A DNA stretch of 64,000 bases from Burkholderiales bacterium. Its GTDB lineage: Bacteria > Pseudomonadota > Gammaproteobacteria > Burkholderiales > Burkholderiaceae_E. The translations under genes and the position numbers were made by a program. Each line of letters begins with the position of its first letter. Position 1 is the first letter of the stretch. The notes below the pieces were generated by a model. That model had not been told where the DNA came from. It did no database searches and saw only the letters and a list, made by a program, of their open reading frames with translations. Positions 18,126-26,779 of this stretch are shown here, one piece after another. The stretch is from assembly GCA_947487165.1 (NCBI GenBank), contig CANKWX010000001.1, positions 62,001 through 126,000 of the forward strand. Direction: 5' to 3'.

Positions 18126-19154
18126 ATGACGCCTTCCATGTTCAAGACCACCCTTGCCGGCAGCCTGCCCAAACCCGGCTGGCTCGCCGAGACCCAAAAA
18201 CTGTGGCCGCAATGGCGCGAGCAGGGCGATGCGCTGCGCGAGGCCAAGCGCGACGCCACGCTGCTCTGGATCAAGGAGCAGGAAGACGCCGGTCTGGACA
18301 TCGTCACCGACGGTGAGCAGAGTCGCCAGCACTTCGTGCACGGCTTTCTCGAAGCGGTCGAGGGCATCGACTTCGAGCACAAGGTGAAGATGGGCATCCG
18401 CGACAACCGCTATGACGCGATGGTGCCCCAGGTGGTGGGTCCGATCCGTCTGAAGGGCCGTGTCCATGCCTTTGAAGCGCAGATCGCGCGGGCGCACACC
18501 GCCAAGAAGTTGAAGTTCACGCTGCCCGGACCGATGACCATCGTCGATACCGTTGCCGACGCCCACTACGGCAGCCGCGAAAAGCTGGCGATGGCCTTTG
18601 CCGAACTGCTCAACCAGGAGGCGCTGGCCCTGCAGGCCGATGGCGTCGATGTGATCCAGTTCGATGAGCCGGCCTACAACGTCTTCATGGCCCATGTGCC
18701 CACCTGGGGCATCGCTTCGCTGCATCGGGCGATCGAAGGCCTGACCTGCACGACAGCGGTCCATATCTGCTACGGCTATGGCATCCAGGCCAATGTCGAC
18801 TGGAAGGCAACGCTCGGCGAAGAGTGGCGACAGTACGAGGCGGTGTTTCCGGCGCTGGCGGCCAGCCGCATTGATCAGATTTCGCTCGAATGCGCCAACA
18901 GCCGGGTGCCCGACCATCTTCTGGGATTGCTGGCCGGCAAGGATGTGCTGGTCGGTGTCATCGATGTGGCCAGCGAGGTGGTCGAGACGCCGGAGCAGGT
19001 GGCCGACACCATCGGACGGGCACTGCGCTATGTGCCGGCCGATCGGCTGTTTCCATGTACCAACTGCGGCATGGCGCCGATGGGCCGGGAAGTGGCGGCG
19101 GCCAAACTTCGCGCGCTGGTCGAGGGCGCCCGGATCGCTGAATCACGGTTGTGA
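18126..19154 (+). CDS. Core MetE-like methionine synthase (cobalamin-independent type, C-terminal domain only)
   Basis: A 342-residue protein corresponding to the catalytic C-terminal barrel of MetE, without the N-terminal half. The zinc ligands are present: H213 and C215 (HICYG), E255 (LECANS) and a Cys in PCTNCGM at 311-314. The DGEQSRQHF and QFDEPAYNVF motifs are also conserved. Full MetE (about 750 residues) takes methyl groups from methyltetrahydrofolate-triglutamate. Short core-MetE proteins use other donors such as methylcobamide proteins, and the donor here is unknown. This matters because metH in the same window is interrupted by a stop codon. The start could also be at 18138. Confidence 0.85.
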   Translation: MTPSMFKTTLAGSLPKPGWLAETQKLWPQWREQGDALREAKRDATLLWIKEQEDAGLDIVTDGEQSRQHFVHGFLEAVEGIDFEHKVKMGIRDNRYDAMVPQVVGPIRLKGRVHAFEAQIARAHTAKKLKFTLPGPMTIVDTVADAHYGSREKLAMAFAELLNQEALALQADGVDVIQFDEPAYNVFMAHVPTWGIASLHRAIEGLTCTTAVHICYGYGIQANVDWKATLGEEWRQYEAVFPALAASRIDQISLECANSRVPDHLLGLLAGKDVLVGVIDVASEVVETPEQVADTIGRALRYVPADRLFPCTNCGMAPMGREVAAAKLRALVEGARIAESRL

Positions 19155-19209
19155 TGAGGCGTGCGCGATATCCGGGCCAGCTGCGGTGCTTAAGGGATGT
19201 TCATCGGCG

Positions 19210-19554
19210 TCAGATGAGCGCGCCTCTCGAGTCTGAGGGCGCCTCGTCGCGTTCATGCAACCCATAGTCGCGCACCACGCTCGCGACTCGCAGCCGGTAG
19301 CCGGCGAGCACGTCGCTGCGGCCTTCCTGCTGAGCCTTGCGGTGCATGCCATGACAACGCCAGGCGCGTACCGAGGCTTCGTCGCGCCAGAAACTCAAGG
19401 ACAAGAATCGCCCGGGATTGGCCAGGCTCTCGAATCGTTCGACCGAGATGAATCCGTCAATGGACATCAATTCGGCTTTCATGGCGGCTGCGAGCTCGAA
19501 GTAACGGGGGGCTGCACCCGGCTGCGGCTCGACTTCGAAGATCACCGCGATCAC
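19210..19554 (-). CDS. Antibiotic biosynthesis monooxygenase (ABM) domain protein
   Basis: A 114-residue protein with the ferredoxin-like ABM pattern: [11 protein letters not shown], then [22 protein letters not shown], and [17 protein letters not shown], which hold the conserved W and the strand order of small heme-free monooxygenases and related stress proteins. The GTG at 19554 is chosen as start because it overlaps the stop of the NIPSNAP fragment as GTGA, the usual sign of translational coupling; an in-frame ATG at 19614 would overlap that gene deeply. Substrate and function are unknown. The C-terminus (from HERDEAPSD) is an unstructured tail. Confidence 0.75.
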   Translation of the reverse strand: MIAVIFEVEPQPGAAPRYFELAAAMKAELMSIDGFISVERFESLANPGRFLSLSFWRDEASVRAWRCHGMHRKAQQEGRSDVLAGYRLRVASVVRDYGLHERDEAPSDSRGALI

Positions 19555-19709
19555 GGCGTCACCTGCCGCGACAGACCGCCAGTCGAGCCGACGCTCTCCA
19601 GATTGCCGCCGCATCGCTGAATGATTCGGCCCCGTGCCTCGGTGACGTGCTTGCCGGCTTTGCGCTGAAAGGGATCGATCTGGTAACGGATAAAGCAGGT
19701 CACGGTCAT
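19551..19709 (-). pseudogene. N-terminal half of a NIPSNAP family protein (truncated)
   Basis: The 52-residue frame begins [19 protein letters not shown] and contains [11 protein letters not shown], which I recognise as the start of bacterial NIPSNAP proteins of about 100 residues. After RCGGN the sequence no longer resembles the family and stops, so the second half of the domain is missing. I find no continuation in another frame. The stop overlaps the GTG of the following ABM gene by four bases, so the fragment may survive because its translation feeds the downstream gene. AGAGAG upstream of the ATG at 19709 is a plausible ribosome site. It could alternatively be a real short protein. Confidence 0.6.
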
Positions 19710-19960
19710 ATTGGGCTCTCTGGGTGGATCGGCGCAGATGAGCCGGTCATGATGCCAGTCAACCCGCTCGGTGCGCGAGCAACTTGCCCAGACCCGCCTG
19801 GTGTGGGCGGGCGATGTGGACACCGGCGCCGCCGGCCTTGAGCTTCGGTTTCAGTCGCTCGCGCGTCGATTCGAGCAGTCGTCCGGGCCAGCAAGAGCCT
19901 GCTGCGCTGACGTGTCACGCCAACAGAGCGCCAACCTGACGCAGCAAAGCGAGACACAAA

Positions 19961-19991
19961 GAAAAAGCCCGCACCGGTTGGGGTGCGGGCT
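19961..19991 (-). terminator. Strong intrinsic terminator on the minus strand
   Basis: AGCCCGCACC and GGTGCGGGCT form a ten-base perfect stem (19966-19975 with 19982-19991) and a six-base loop. On the minus strand the stem is followed at once by TTTTTC and then TTTGTG. This is the clearest Rho-independent terminator in the window, yet no protein gene ends just upstream of it on that strand. Confidence 0.85.
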
Positions 19992-20060
19992 GAAACCACC
20001 GTTGAGGAGGTGGAGGAGACAAGGCAAAGAGTACCTGCGCTCCTGATGCAATGCAACAAA
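19961..20060 (-). ncRNA. Candidate small RNA with anti-Shine-Dalgarno loop
   Basis: Upstream of the orphan terminator on the minus strand lies a hairpin CCACC-UCCUCAAC-GGUGG (20013 to 19996) preceded by another CUCCU run. The CU-rich loop is complementary to Shine-Dalgarno sequences, the pattern of several proteobacterial sRNAs that repress translation. The region before it is AT-rich, as expected for a promoter, but I cannot fix the transcription start. A small frame (20051, MHQERRYS...) with five Leu in nine codons overlaps and could instead be a leader peptide, but no leucine gene follows. Function is unproven. Confidence 0.45.
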
Positions 20061-20235
20061 AATCTTGTTTCAATTTGTGCCGAACAGTGCCTGACCCAAC
20101 CATAACTGATTGAAATATCTGTCATTTACTAAGTTGTGGCGCTGCGGCAAAGCCGCTTCATGCGGCGCGGAAATACACCTGTGAATTGAAGCATGGTCGA
20201 GGCAGGTGGGCCGCCGGTGGGGCCCGGGATGCTGA

Positions 20236-21486
20236 TCAGACCAGCAGCTGATCGATCGGGGGCAGATTCCAGGTTTCCGGATCTTCGACCGACACCACCT
20301 CTTCCTGGCCTTGGCCAAGTTTGACGAAGCGCGGTTCGATCCGCTCGTGCAGCTGGGTCGAATAGAAGACCTTGAGCACCGGTTTGCGCAGCTCGTTCGC
20401 GTTCTGCTCGGTGACGATCGCCAGGCGGTTCGACTTCAGTTTGACGATGCTGCCGACCGGATAGACGCCGATCGACTGGACGAAGGCACGAAAGATGTCG
20501 GGATCCAGGTGCCCCTTGCCCCATGACGCCATCTGGCGCAGCGACTCGAAGGGGGTCCAGGCGCTCTTGTAGGGGCGGTTGGACGAAATCGCGTCGTAGA
20601 TGTCGCAGATCGCGCCCATCTTGGCGAAATGGGTAATCTCGTCGCCTTTCAGTTGATCGGGATAGCCGCGGCCGTCGATCCGTTCGTGATGATGCAGGCA
20701 GACATCGAGCACGACCTCGTCGAACTCGCCGCCGCGGGCGAGCAGCTCGTGGCCGTTGCGCGGATGGTTGCGCACCGCTGTGAACTCGTCTTCGGTAAGC
20801 CGTCCCGGCTTGTTCAGGATCGCGTTGGGCACGCCGACCTTGCCGATGTCGTGCAGCAGTCCGGCGGTCGCGGCCTGATGCTGGGCGGCTTCATCCATGC
20901 CGAGCGTCTTGGCAAGCTGCGCCATCAGTGCGCTGACCGCCACCGAATGCATGTAGGTGTATTCGTCGGCGCGCTTGATTCGTACCAGGCTCAGCAGCGC
21001 ACCCGGGTTGCGATCGAGGCTCTCGTGGACCGAACGCACCGCGGTATCGATTCGCTGGGCATCGAGATTGCGTCCGAGCTGGGCATCCCGAAACAGTGAT
21101 TCGACGGTGTTGCGCACCATTCGCGTGACGTCGCGAGCCTTGTCCATCTCCTCGGACAGCGGCGCGAGCGGCTTCGATTTCGCTGCTTTCGGGGCCTCGG
21201 TGACAACGTCGACGACCGGCTCGACCGACGTTTCGGCGGCAGTTTCGGCTGTAGTGGTCACATCCACTTTGGCAGCAGGCGCCACCCCGCGCGACGTGTC
21301 AATCATGACCGCCTCAAGGCCGCTGGCCTGAAGCCGTTCAATCATCTTGGGCGAATCGATCAGAAAGGACGTCCGGAAAAAATCGTGCTGCAGCCAGGAC
21401 CCGCAGAAGCTGTTGACATACATGCCGACGCACAACTGCGAGGTCGGCACCTTGATCAGCTGGGATTTCTCGACAACCTGACTCAC
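20236..21486 (-). CDS. HD-GYP domain cyclic-di-GMP phosphodiesterase with DUF3391 N-terminus
   Basis: A 416-residue cytoplasmic protein. Residues 10-75 match DUF3391 (LCVGMYVNSFCGSWLQHDF). A low-complexity Ala/Val/Thr linker follows at about 80-110. The HD-GYP domain contains HDIGKVG from H212, the HHHERIDGRGYP motif near 265-275 and a C-terminal beta-rich tail. The metal ligands HD, HH and the GYP loop are all present, so it should hydrolyse c-di-GMP and act on motility or biofilm switching. The start is a GTG at 21486 with GGGAG about 8 bases upstream. It stands alone, divergent from the NERD-helicase gene. Confidence 0.92.
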   Translation of the reverse strand: MSQVVEKSQLIKVPTSQLCVGMYVNSFCGSWLQHDFFRTSFLIDSPKMIERLQASGLEAVMIDTSRGVAPAAKVDVTTTAETAAETSVEPVVDVVTEAPKAAKSKPLAPLSEEMDKARDVTRMVRNTVESLFRDAQLGRNLDAQRIDTAVRSVHESLDRNPGALLSLVRIKRADEYTYMHSVAVSALMAQLAKTLGMDEAAQHQAATAGLLHDIGKVGVPNAILNKPGRLTEDEFTAVRNHPRNGHELLARGGEFDEVVLDVCLHHHERIDGRGYPDQLKGDEITHFAKMGAICDIYDAISSNRPYKSAWTPFESLRQMASWGKGHLDPDIFRAFVQSIGVYPVGSIVKLKSNRLAIVTEQNANELRKPVLKVFYSTQLHERIEPRFVKLGQGQEEVVSVEDPETWNLPPIDQLLV

Positions 21487-21615
21487 AGCGGCGACTCCCG
21501 CCCGCAGACAGGGTTGAGCACGCTGGCGACGCGTGCGCCGCGGCTGCGCATCAGCCCGAAAGGGGGGTCAGGAAATCTGGTCACGTTGTCGAACGCTGTC
21601 GGCGTCATTGCGGTC

Positions 21616-21627
21616 CGGTCATGACCG
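21616..21627. promoter_or_regulatory. 12-bp perfect palindrome in a divergent intergenic region
   Basis: CGGTCATGACCG is a perfect palindrome located between the divergent HD-GYP and NERD-helicase genes (280 bases in total). It could be an operator for a dimeric regulator. No other strong signal was found in this gap apart from a G-run at 21562-21567. Confidence 0.3.
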
Positions 21628-21766
21628 ACTGCGGTGCTCAAAGGAAGCGGACCGCGTCAGCCAAACAAATTCAGACCCCATGGTCGCCCAGCCTCACTGC
21701 GCACGGTGTGACATCGGTCGCGCGAAGTTTGCCGTTCGTCGGGATGCTGCCCGTTAGAATCGCGGG

Positions 21767-23521
21767 ATGGCCCGGATCATTCCTGATGGCTGGCGCGAAT
21801 TGGCCACCAGTGACGCCGCTCCGGGAGCGCCCGGCGCAGGGCTGCCGCCCAGCGCGCAGCGCCATCACGAAACCCTCGCCCTGATGGCTGCCGGCTTGTC
21901 CGACGACTTCACGGTGTATCACGCGGTGCATTGGACAACGATCGAACGCGGTTTCGCAGTGATCGACGCCATCGATTTCGTCGTGGTCAACCGCATGGGC
22001 AACCTGCTACTGATCGAGCAGAAAACCGGTTTTCTGGAGGAGTCGGGCGACGGGCTGCTGCGGCGCGAACGCGGGCGACTGCGCAATGTCGCGGTCCAGA
22101 TGGCACGAACAGCCGCCGGCCTTCGCGACAAGCTGGCGCGGCGACCGGGCTGCGAGGCGGTGAAGGTCGATGCGCTGCTCTACTGCCCGGATTTCAGTGT
22201 CAGGCGCCTGGAGACCGCGGGTGTCGCTGCCGAACGCATCGTCGATGCCAGCCGGCGCGACAAACTGCTGGTGGTGATTCGCGAGATCCTGTCGGTTGAG
22301 GTCGACGGCGGCCGGGCGCCGGGGGCCGGGGCGGTCGGCGCCGGATCGACCTCATCGGGCGTTGCGCTGCGGTCTGCTTCTGCCTGGCATCAGGTCGACC
22401 GATTCTTTCGGGATGTGATCGAACTCGAAACCGACGTCAGCGCGCTGGTTGGCCGTGCTCAGGCCATGGTCACGCGGGTCTCGGGCGGGCTGGCGTACTG
22501 GGCCCGTCAGCTCGACTTCTCGCCCTACCGGCTGCATGTCGAGGGCACGGCGGGCTCCGGCAAGACACAGCTGGCGCTCGCCGAGTTTCGAGGCGCGATC
22601 GATCGGGGTCTGCGTCCGCTCTATGTCTGCTACAACCGGCCGCTGGCCGATCATTTTGCCGAGGTGGCACCCGCGGGCGGCGAGGTGTGCACTTTCCACA
22701 CGCTGTGTCAGCGCCTGGTTCGCGATGCCGGAAAGTCGGTCGACATTGCTGCTTCCGACGGGTTCGAGCGACTCGAGAAGGCGGCGGCCAGCGTGTCGAT
22801 TGACGAGCGCTGGCGCTTCGATACCGTGGTGGTCGACGAAGGTCAGGATTTTTCGTCGGCCTGGCGCGATCAGGTGCTGCGTCATGCCCGCGACGACGCG
22901 CGACTGATCTGGCTCGAGGATCCGATGCAGTCGCTTTATGCCCGAGAGCGCAGCCCACTGCCGGGATGGGTCACCCTGCATGCCCGAGCAAACTATCGCA
23001 GCCCGCGCGAGGTGGTCGGTTTTCTGCGGGCAATCCTGCCGGCTGACGTCCGCATCGAGGCGGCGGGGCCGCTGGCCGGCGCCGAGCTCGACATCTTCGA
23101 CTACGCCGACACCGCGCAGATGCTTGCGGCAACCAAGGAGGCGATCCGCGGCTGCCTGGCGACGGGTTTTCGGCGTCACGACATCGCGGTGGTGAGCTTT
23201 CGCGGCCGCGAGCAGTCGGCGCTGCTGTCACTCGACGCCATCGGGCCGCATCCGGTGCGTCGCTTCACCGGCCGCTACGATCTGCTGGCGCAGCCGGTCT
23301 ATACCGGCGGCGAGCTGCTGGTCGAGTCGGTCTATCGCTTCAAGGGGCAGGCTGCCCCGGCGGTGGTGTTCAGCGAAGTCGATTTTGAATCGATGGACGA
23401 GCGAAGCATTCGAAAGCTTTTCGTCGGCGCCACCAGGGCGACGATGAAACTGTCGATCGTGGCTTCGACGCGCGCGGCGCAGGCGATTCGGGCGGCACTC
23501 GCGCGGGTGTCTGACACTTAG
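21767..23521 (+). CDS. NERD nuclease domain fused to a superfamily I helicase-like ATPase
   Basis: A 584-residue protein. Residues ~30-170 fit the NERD nuclease-related domain, with D70 in the AIDFVVVN strand and the E-x-K pair E84/K86 in LLLIEQKTG. A P-loop GTAGSGKT lies at residues 260-267, a Walker B DEGQD at 357-361, a motif IV-like NYRSPREVV, motif V in YRFKGQAAPAVVF and motif VI in VGATRATMKL. Together these resemble UvrD/DUF2075-type helicases with an attached nuclease. It could process DNA ends or act in defence; neither is shown. It is a single gene with no adjacent partner. The ATG at 21767 has no strong ribosome site. Confidence 0.8.
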   Translation: MARIIPDGWRELATSDAAPGAPGAGLPPSAQRHHETLALMAAGLSDDFTVYHAVHWTTIERGFAVIDAIDFVVVNRMGNLLLIEQKTGFLEESGDGLLRRERGRLRNVAVQMARTAAGLRDKLARRPGCEAVKVDALLYCPDFSVRRLETAGVAAERIVDASRRDKLLVVIREILSVEVDGGRAPGAGAVGAGSTSSGVALRSASAWHQVDRFFRDVIELETDVSALVGRAQAMVTRVSGGLAYWARQLDFSPYRLHVEGTAGSGKTQLALAEFRGAIDRGLRPLYVCYNRPLADHFAEVAPAGGEVCTFHTLCQRLVRDAGKSVDIAASDGFERLEKAAASVSIDERWRFDTVVVDEGQDFSSAWRDQVLRHARDDARLIWLEDPMQSLYARERSPLPGWVTLHARANYRSPREVVGFLRAILPADVRIEAAGPLAGAELDIFDYADTAQMLAATKEAIRGCLATGFRRHDIAVVSFRGREQSALLSLDAIGPHPVRRFTGRYDLLAQPVYTGGELLVESVYRFKGQAAPAVVFSEVDFESMDERSIRKLFVGATRATMKLSIVASTRAAQAIRAALARVSDT

Positions 23522-23531
23522 GGCTCAGTGC

Positions 23532-24668
23532 TCAGTGCTCGAGCGGCGGCTCCGGCTGCTCCGAGGTCCAGGCATCGAAGAGGGTGTAGGTGACCGCGAG
23601 CACGACCGGTCCGACGAAGATGCCGATCAGCCCGAACGCGATCAGTCCGCCGACCACGCCGACGAAAATCAGCAGGAAGGGCAGATCGGCCCCTTTCTTG
23701 ATCAGCCAGGGGCGCATGACGTTATCCATGGTCGAGACCACCACCGTCCAGATCAGCAGCCCGATGGCCCAGCCGATCTGGCCGCTCCAGTAGAGCCAGA
23801 AGACCGCCGGCAGCAGCACCGGGATCACGCCGATCTGCGCGAGCGCCAGCAGAAACATCAAGGCGGTGAGTAGCGCCACCGCCGGCACACCGACCAGCGC
23901 CAGGCCAAGTCCGGCGAGCACCGACTGGACGACTGCGGTCACCACCACGCCAAGCGCGACGCCGCGCACCGAGGCCGCCGCAAGCCGGGTCATGCGCACG
24001 CCCTGATCACCGGCAAGCCGACGGGCAAATCGCAACACGGCGCGGGCGCCGTCCTCGCCATAGGCATAGAGCACCGCACACAGCAGCACGCTCAACAGAA
24101 ACTGCACGCCGATCGAGCCGATCAGGCCGGCCTCCTTGAGGACGCGTCCGGCAAAGGTCCCGACATAGGGCATGACCTTGCCGAGCAGGGGATCTGCGCC
24201 ATGCTCGACGATATCGGCCAGGAAACTGGCGATGCGAGGTCCGACCACCGGCAATGACACCAGCCAGGACGGCGGCTCGCTGCCCTTGAGGTTCGAGGCA
24301 AGCTTGATCCAGCCGCTGATGGTGTCGACGTTGTTGAGTACGGTCATGATGGCCAGGGTGAGCGGCACGAAAAACAGCAGCAGCAGGGCGAGTGTCATGA
24401 CAGTGACCGCCAGTCCGCGGCGGCCCCACAGCATTTTTTCGGCTCTGATCATCAGCGGCCAGGTGGTCACCACGATCGTGACCGCCCAGATCAGCGACGG
24501 GATGAAGGGGCTCAGCACCCAGAGGCTGCCACCGACCAGTGCGGTCAGCGCCACGATCGTCATCACCGATCGCGTCAAGTCGAAGTCCTGACGCGGCGCC
24601 GCGGTCTGGCCTGACGTGACAGAGGCGGTCGGGTTGTACTGGCCCGATTGGGAGGGCTGATCGGACAT
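23532..24668 (-). CDS. AI-2E family transporter (PerM/YdiK-like)
   Basis: A 378-residue membrane protein with about eight transmembrane segments. It has the family layout: a paired N-terminal helix set (LWVLSPFIPSLIWAVTIV), a central soluble region (residues ~110-180) and the C-terminal set with AQIGVIPVLLPAVFWLYWSG and the GVVGGLIAFGLIGIFVGPVVLA signature. The family is named for autoinducer-2 export, but many members instead move sodium/protons or have unknown cargo. A hydrophilic 30-residue N-terminus (Gln/Ser/Thr-rich) precedes the first helix. It converges with the helicase gene and is followed by benE on the same strand, 70 bases upstream. Confidence 0.87.
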   Translation of the reverse strand: MSDQPSQSGQYNPTASVTSGQTAAPRQDFDLTRSVMTIVALTALVGGSLWVLSPFIPSLIWAVTIVVTTWPLMIRAEKMLWGRRGLAVTVMTLALLLLFFVPLTLAIMTVLNNVDTISGWIKLASNLKGSEPPSWLVSLPVVGPRIASFLADIVEHGADPLLGKVMPYVGTFAGRVLKEAGLIGSIGVQFLLSVLLCAVLYAYGEDGARAVLRFARRLAGDQGVRMTRLAAASVRGVALGVVVTAVVQSVLAGLGLALVGVPAVALLTALMFLLALAQIGVIPVLLPAVFWLYWSGQIGWAIGLLIWTVVVSTMDNVMRPWLIKKGADLPFLLIFVGVVGGLIAFGLIGIFVGPVVLAVTYTLFDAWTSEQPEPPLEH

Positions 24669-24741
24669 GGCGGTGGCTCGTGGTGTGCTTTCGCGGCGCC
24701 GCCACTCTACCGTACAAGCCCCAGAGCCCGATTGAAGCGGG

Positions 24742-25995
24742 TCACCGCGCCGGCGGACCTTGTTCGAGGGTGAAGTCAGGCCGCTCGAGCAGCCAGGCGA
24801 CCGCGAGGCCGAGCATCAGACCCCAGAACGGCGCGCCGATGTTCAGGATCGGCAGGTCGGCAACCGTCACCAGAAAGGTCACCAGCGCACCGAGCGCAAA
24901 GCGGTCGCGAAAAGCGGTGGCAAAGGCCGCCTGCAGGACCTTGAGCATCGCCAGCCCGGCAAGCGCGCTGATGTAGGCCTTGGGTGCCGCCAGCATCAGG
25001 CTGGTCGCGGTGCCGGCGAAAAGCCCAAAGGCGAGCGCCAGGAGGCCGACCACGATCGCCCCGGTGTAATGGCGCCCCGGTGCGCCTGACGATGACACCA
25101 GGGCGTTGGTCGGCCCGGTGAGGCAACTCGAGACCGTTCCGACGAAGGCGCTCGCGATCGAGGTGAGGCCGCAGGCCAGCGTCACCCAGTTCACCGGTGC
25201 GTCGTGGCCGGTCGTCTTGAGGACCGCATAACCCTGGGCGTTCTGAACCACCAGGACAGTGACTGCCAGCGGCACCACCAGTTCGAGGCAGGCCCGCCAG
25301 GAAAAGACCGGCAGGGTGATCCGGGGCGCTACGATCGACAGGCTCGATGCCGCAGACCAGTCGATCGGATGGGCGATCGCGATCGCGATGGCGCCGATCA
25401 GCAGCGCCCCGATGATCGGGGGCAACCAGCGGGCCAGTCGCGGCAGGGCGCTCAGCAACACGAAGGCTAGGACCATTGGTCCGGCGACCGCCGGGTCCTG
25501 GTGGACCGCTTTGACCAGATCGAGCCCGAAACGCAGGAAGACACCGGCCACCATGGCCATCACGATCGGCATCGGCAGCAGGGCCTGGGCGCGACGCATC
25601 CATCCCGACAGGCCAAGCGCGGTCACGAAGAGGCCGGTGGCGACAAAGGCGCCGATGACCTCGGCATGGGGGGTATGCAGCAGGGCCTGACCGACCAGAA
25701 CCGTGCCGGGAATGGTCCAGAAGATGACCAGCGGCGTGCGAAAGCGCCAACTCAGCGCAATCGTGACCAGACCGTTGAGGAAAAAGGCGCCGAACAGCCA
25801 CGATGCCAGTTCGGCCTGTCCCAGCCCGCCTTGCGACCCGGACGCCAGAATGATCGCCACCGGACCGGTCGCCGCGAAGATGAAGCCCACCAGGCCGTTG
25901 ACCGCATAGCCCGGGCCGATGTCGGCAAGCACCTGGGGCAGGGAAGGACTCGGGCGGGCGGGCCGTTCAAGGACCGGCGCGGTCGATCTGGACAT
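24742..25995 (-). CDS. benE: Benzoate/H+ symporter BenE family transporter
   Basis: A 417-residue protein with about twelve transmembrane helices. It has the BenE features: PGYAVNGLVGFIFAATGPVAIILA near residue 30, the SWLFGAFFLNGLVTI helix, and VQNAQGYAVLKTTGHDAPVNW near residue 250, which is a hallmark of the family. BenE imports benzoate with a proton. No benzoate dioxygenase genes are adjacent, but the window carries a PcaD-PcaC fusion for the downstream beta-ketoadipate pathway 22 kb away; a link is only a guess. Spacing to the AI-2E gene (73 bases) allows co-transcription. Confidence 0.87.
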   Translation of the reverse strand: MSRSTAPVLERPARPSPSLPQVLADIGPGYAVNGLVGFIFAATGPVAIILASGSQGGLGQAELASWLFGAFFLNGLVTIALSWRFRTPLVIFWTIPGTVLVGQALLHTPHAEVIGAFVATGLFVTALGLSGWMRRAQALLPMPIVMAMVAGVFLRFGLDLVKAVHQDPAVAGPMVLAFVLLSALPRLARWLPPIIGALLIGAIAIAIAHPIDWSAASSLSIVAPRITLPVFSWRACLELVVPLAVTVLVVQNAQGYAVLKTTGHDAPVNWVTLACGLTSIASAFVGTVSSCLTGPTNALVSSSGAPGRHYTGAIVVGLLALAFGLFAGTATSLMLAAPKAYISALAGLAMLKVLQAAFATAFRDRFALGALVTFLVTVADLPILNIGAPFWGLMLGLAVAWLLERPDFTLEQGPPAR

Positions 25996-26019
25996 GGCGA
26001 CGGGCCGGCAGCCGGCCCG

Positions 26020-26652
26020 TCAGAGCGGCTTGGCCTCGAGGGTGTCGCCGCAAGGGGCCGCCGCGAGCTCGACACTCAGGCGACCCAGGTGCGAGCAGCG
26101 CACGCCGTGCTCGGCAAGGCTGCGCAAGGTGAGCAGCGCGTAGTCGCGGTTGAAGCCGCGCTGGCCGCAGCACGACGACAGCCGCCGCACGATTTCGCTT
26201 TCGGTGAGCTGTTCGTAGGACGGGCTGCGCTGGTTGGCAGTAAATGTGAGCGCTTGCACCTGCTGAGAGCCTCTGACCGAGACACTCAGCACGCGTGGGA
26301 CATAGACCCCGCCGGTCATCTCGCGCTCGTAGAGGGCTTCGATCGCCCGTCGGCGTGACTCGGGCTTGAGTCGGAAAGCCATGCCGATGCAGGATCCGCC
26401 GCGGTCGAGTCCGAGCACGACACCGGGCTGTTCGGGTGTGCCGCGGTAGCTGGTCGAGCGGATGCAGAAGGCGCGGTGATAGCCGTGAACCCGACCGAGC
26501 CGGGCCTCCGAGAACTCGAAACCGGGATTCCAGATCAGCGAGCCGTAACCGAACACCCAGTCGGCCTGAACCAGCTCATCGACCGGCGACAATGGCTCGG
26601 CGAACGCGTCGCCGGCAGGCTGATTCAGAGGGGAACTGTCGAACGTCATCAT
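26020..26652 (-). CDS. chaC: Gamma-glutamylcyclotransferase (ChaC-like)
   Basis: A 210-residue protein with the ChaC motif VFGYGSLIWNPGFEF near residues 35-45 and the conserved glutamate in the ALYEREM segment near residue 115. ChaC enzymes cleave glutathione to 5-oxoproline and Cys-Gly in the cytoplasm, so it would lower the glutathione pool. The last ~25 residues extend the domain. The tandem ATG at 26652/26649 begins in an AT-rich stretch without a clear ribosome site. The gene lies 24 bases upstream of benE on the same strand and is divergent from the DUF3717 gene. Confidence 0.88.
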   Translation of the reverse strand: MMTFDSSPLNQPAGDAFAEPLSPVDELVQADWVFGYGSLIWNPGFEFSEARLGRVHGYHRAFCIRSTSYRGTPEQPGVVLGLDRGGSCIGMAFRLKPESRRRAIEALYEREMTGGVYVPRVLSVSVRGSQQVQALTFTANQRSPSYEQLTESEIVRRLSSCCGQRGFNRDYALLTLRSLAEHGVRCSHLGRLSVELAAAPCGDTLEAKPL

Positions 26653-26779
26653 TACAGTGAGATTAACGGTCGCAAATCGCGAAAGGAATACCTGAGGGGG
26701 TGAGCGTCGTCAAATTGCCACCCGCCGGTGTGCTAGCGTTCAGTCCCTCTTTTTGATTTGGCTTAGCCGTCGACTCGCC

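Larger units (their letters stand above)
19710..20235. other. Gene-poor, AT-richer interval
   Basis: About 530 bases lie between the NIPSNAP fragment and the end of the HD-GYP gene with no coding frame that resembles a protein. The part from 20040 to 20140 is clearly richer in A/T than the surroundings. The only recognisable structure is the terminator and candidate small RNA described separately. The rest of the interval (19710-19960) shows nothing I can interpret. Confidence 0.6.

Noticed and set aside
19980-20051. Leucine-type leader peptide (MHQERRYSLPCLLHLLNG) with attenuator
   Set aside because: The frame has five Leu in nine codons and a terminator, but no leucine gene follows on that strand. 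Kept as an alternative to the sRNA reading.
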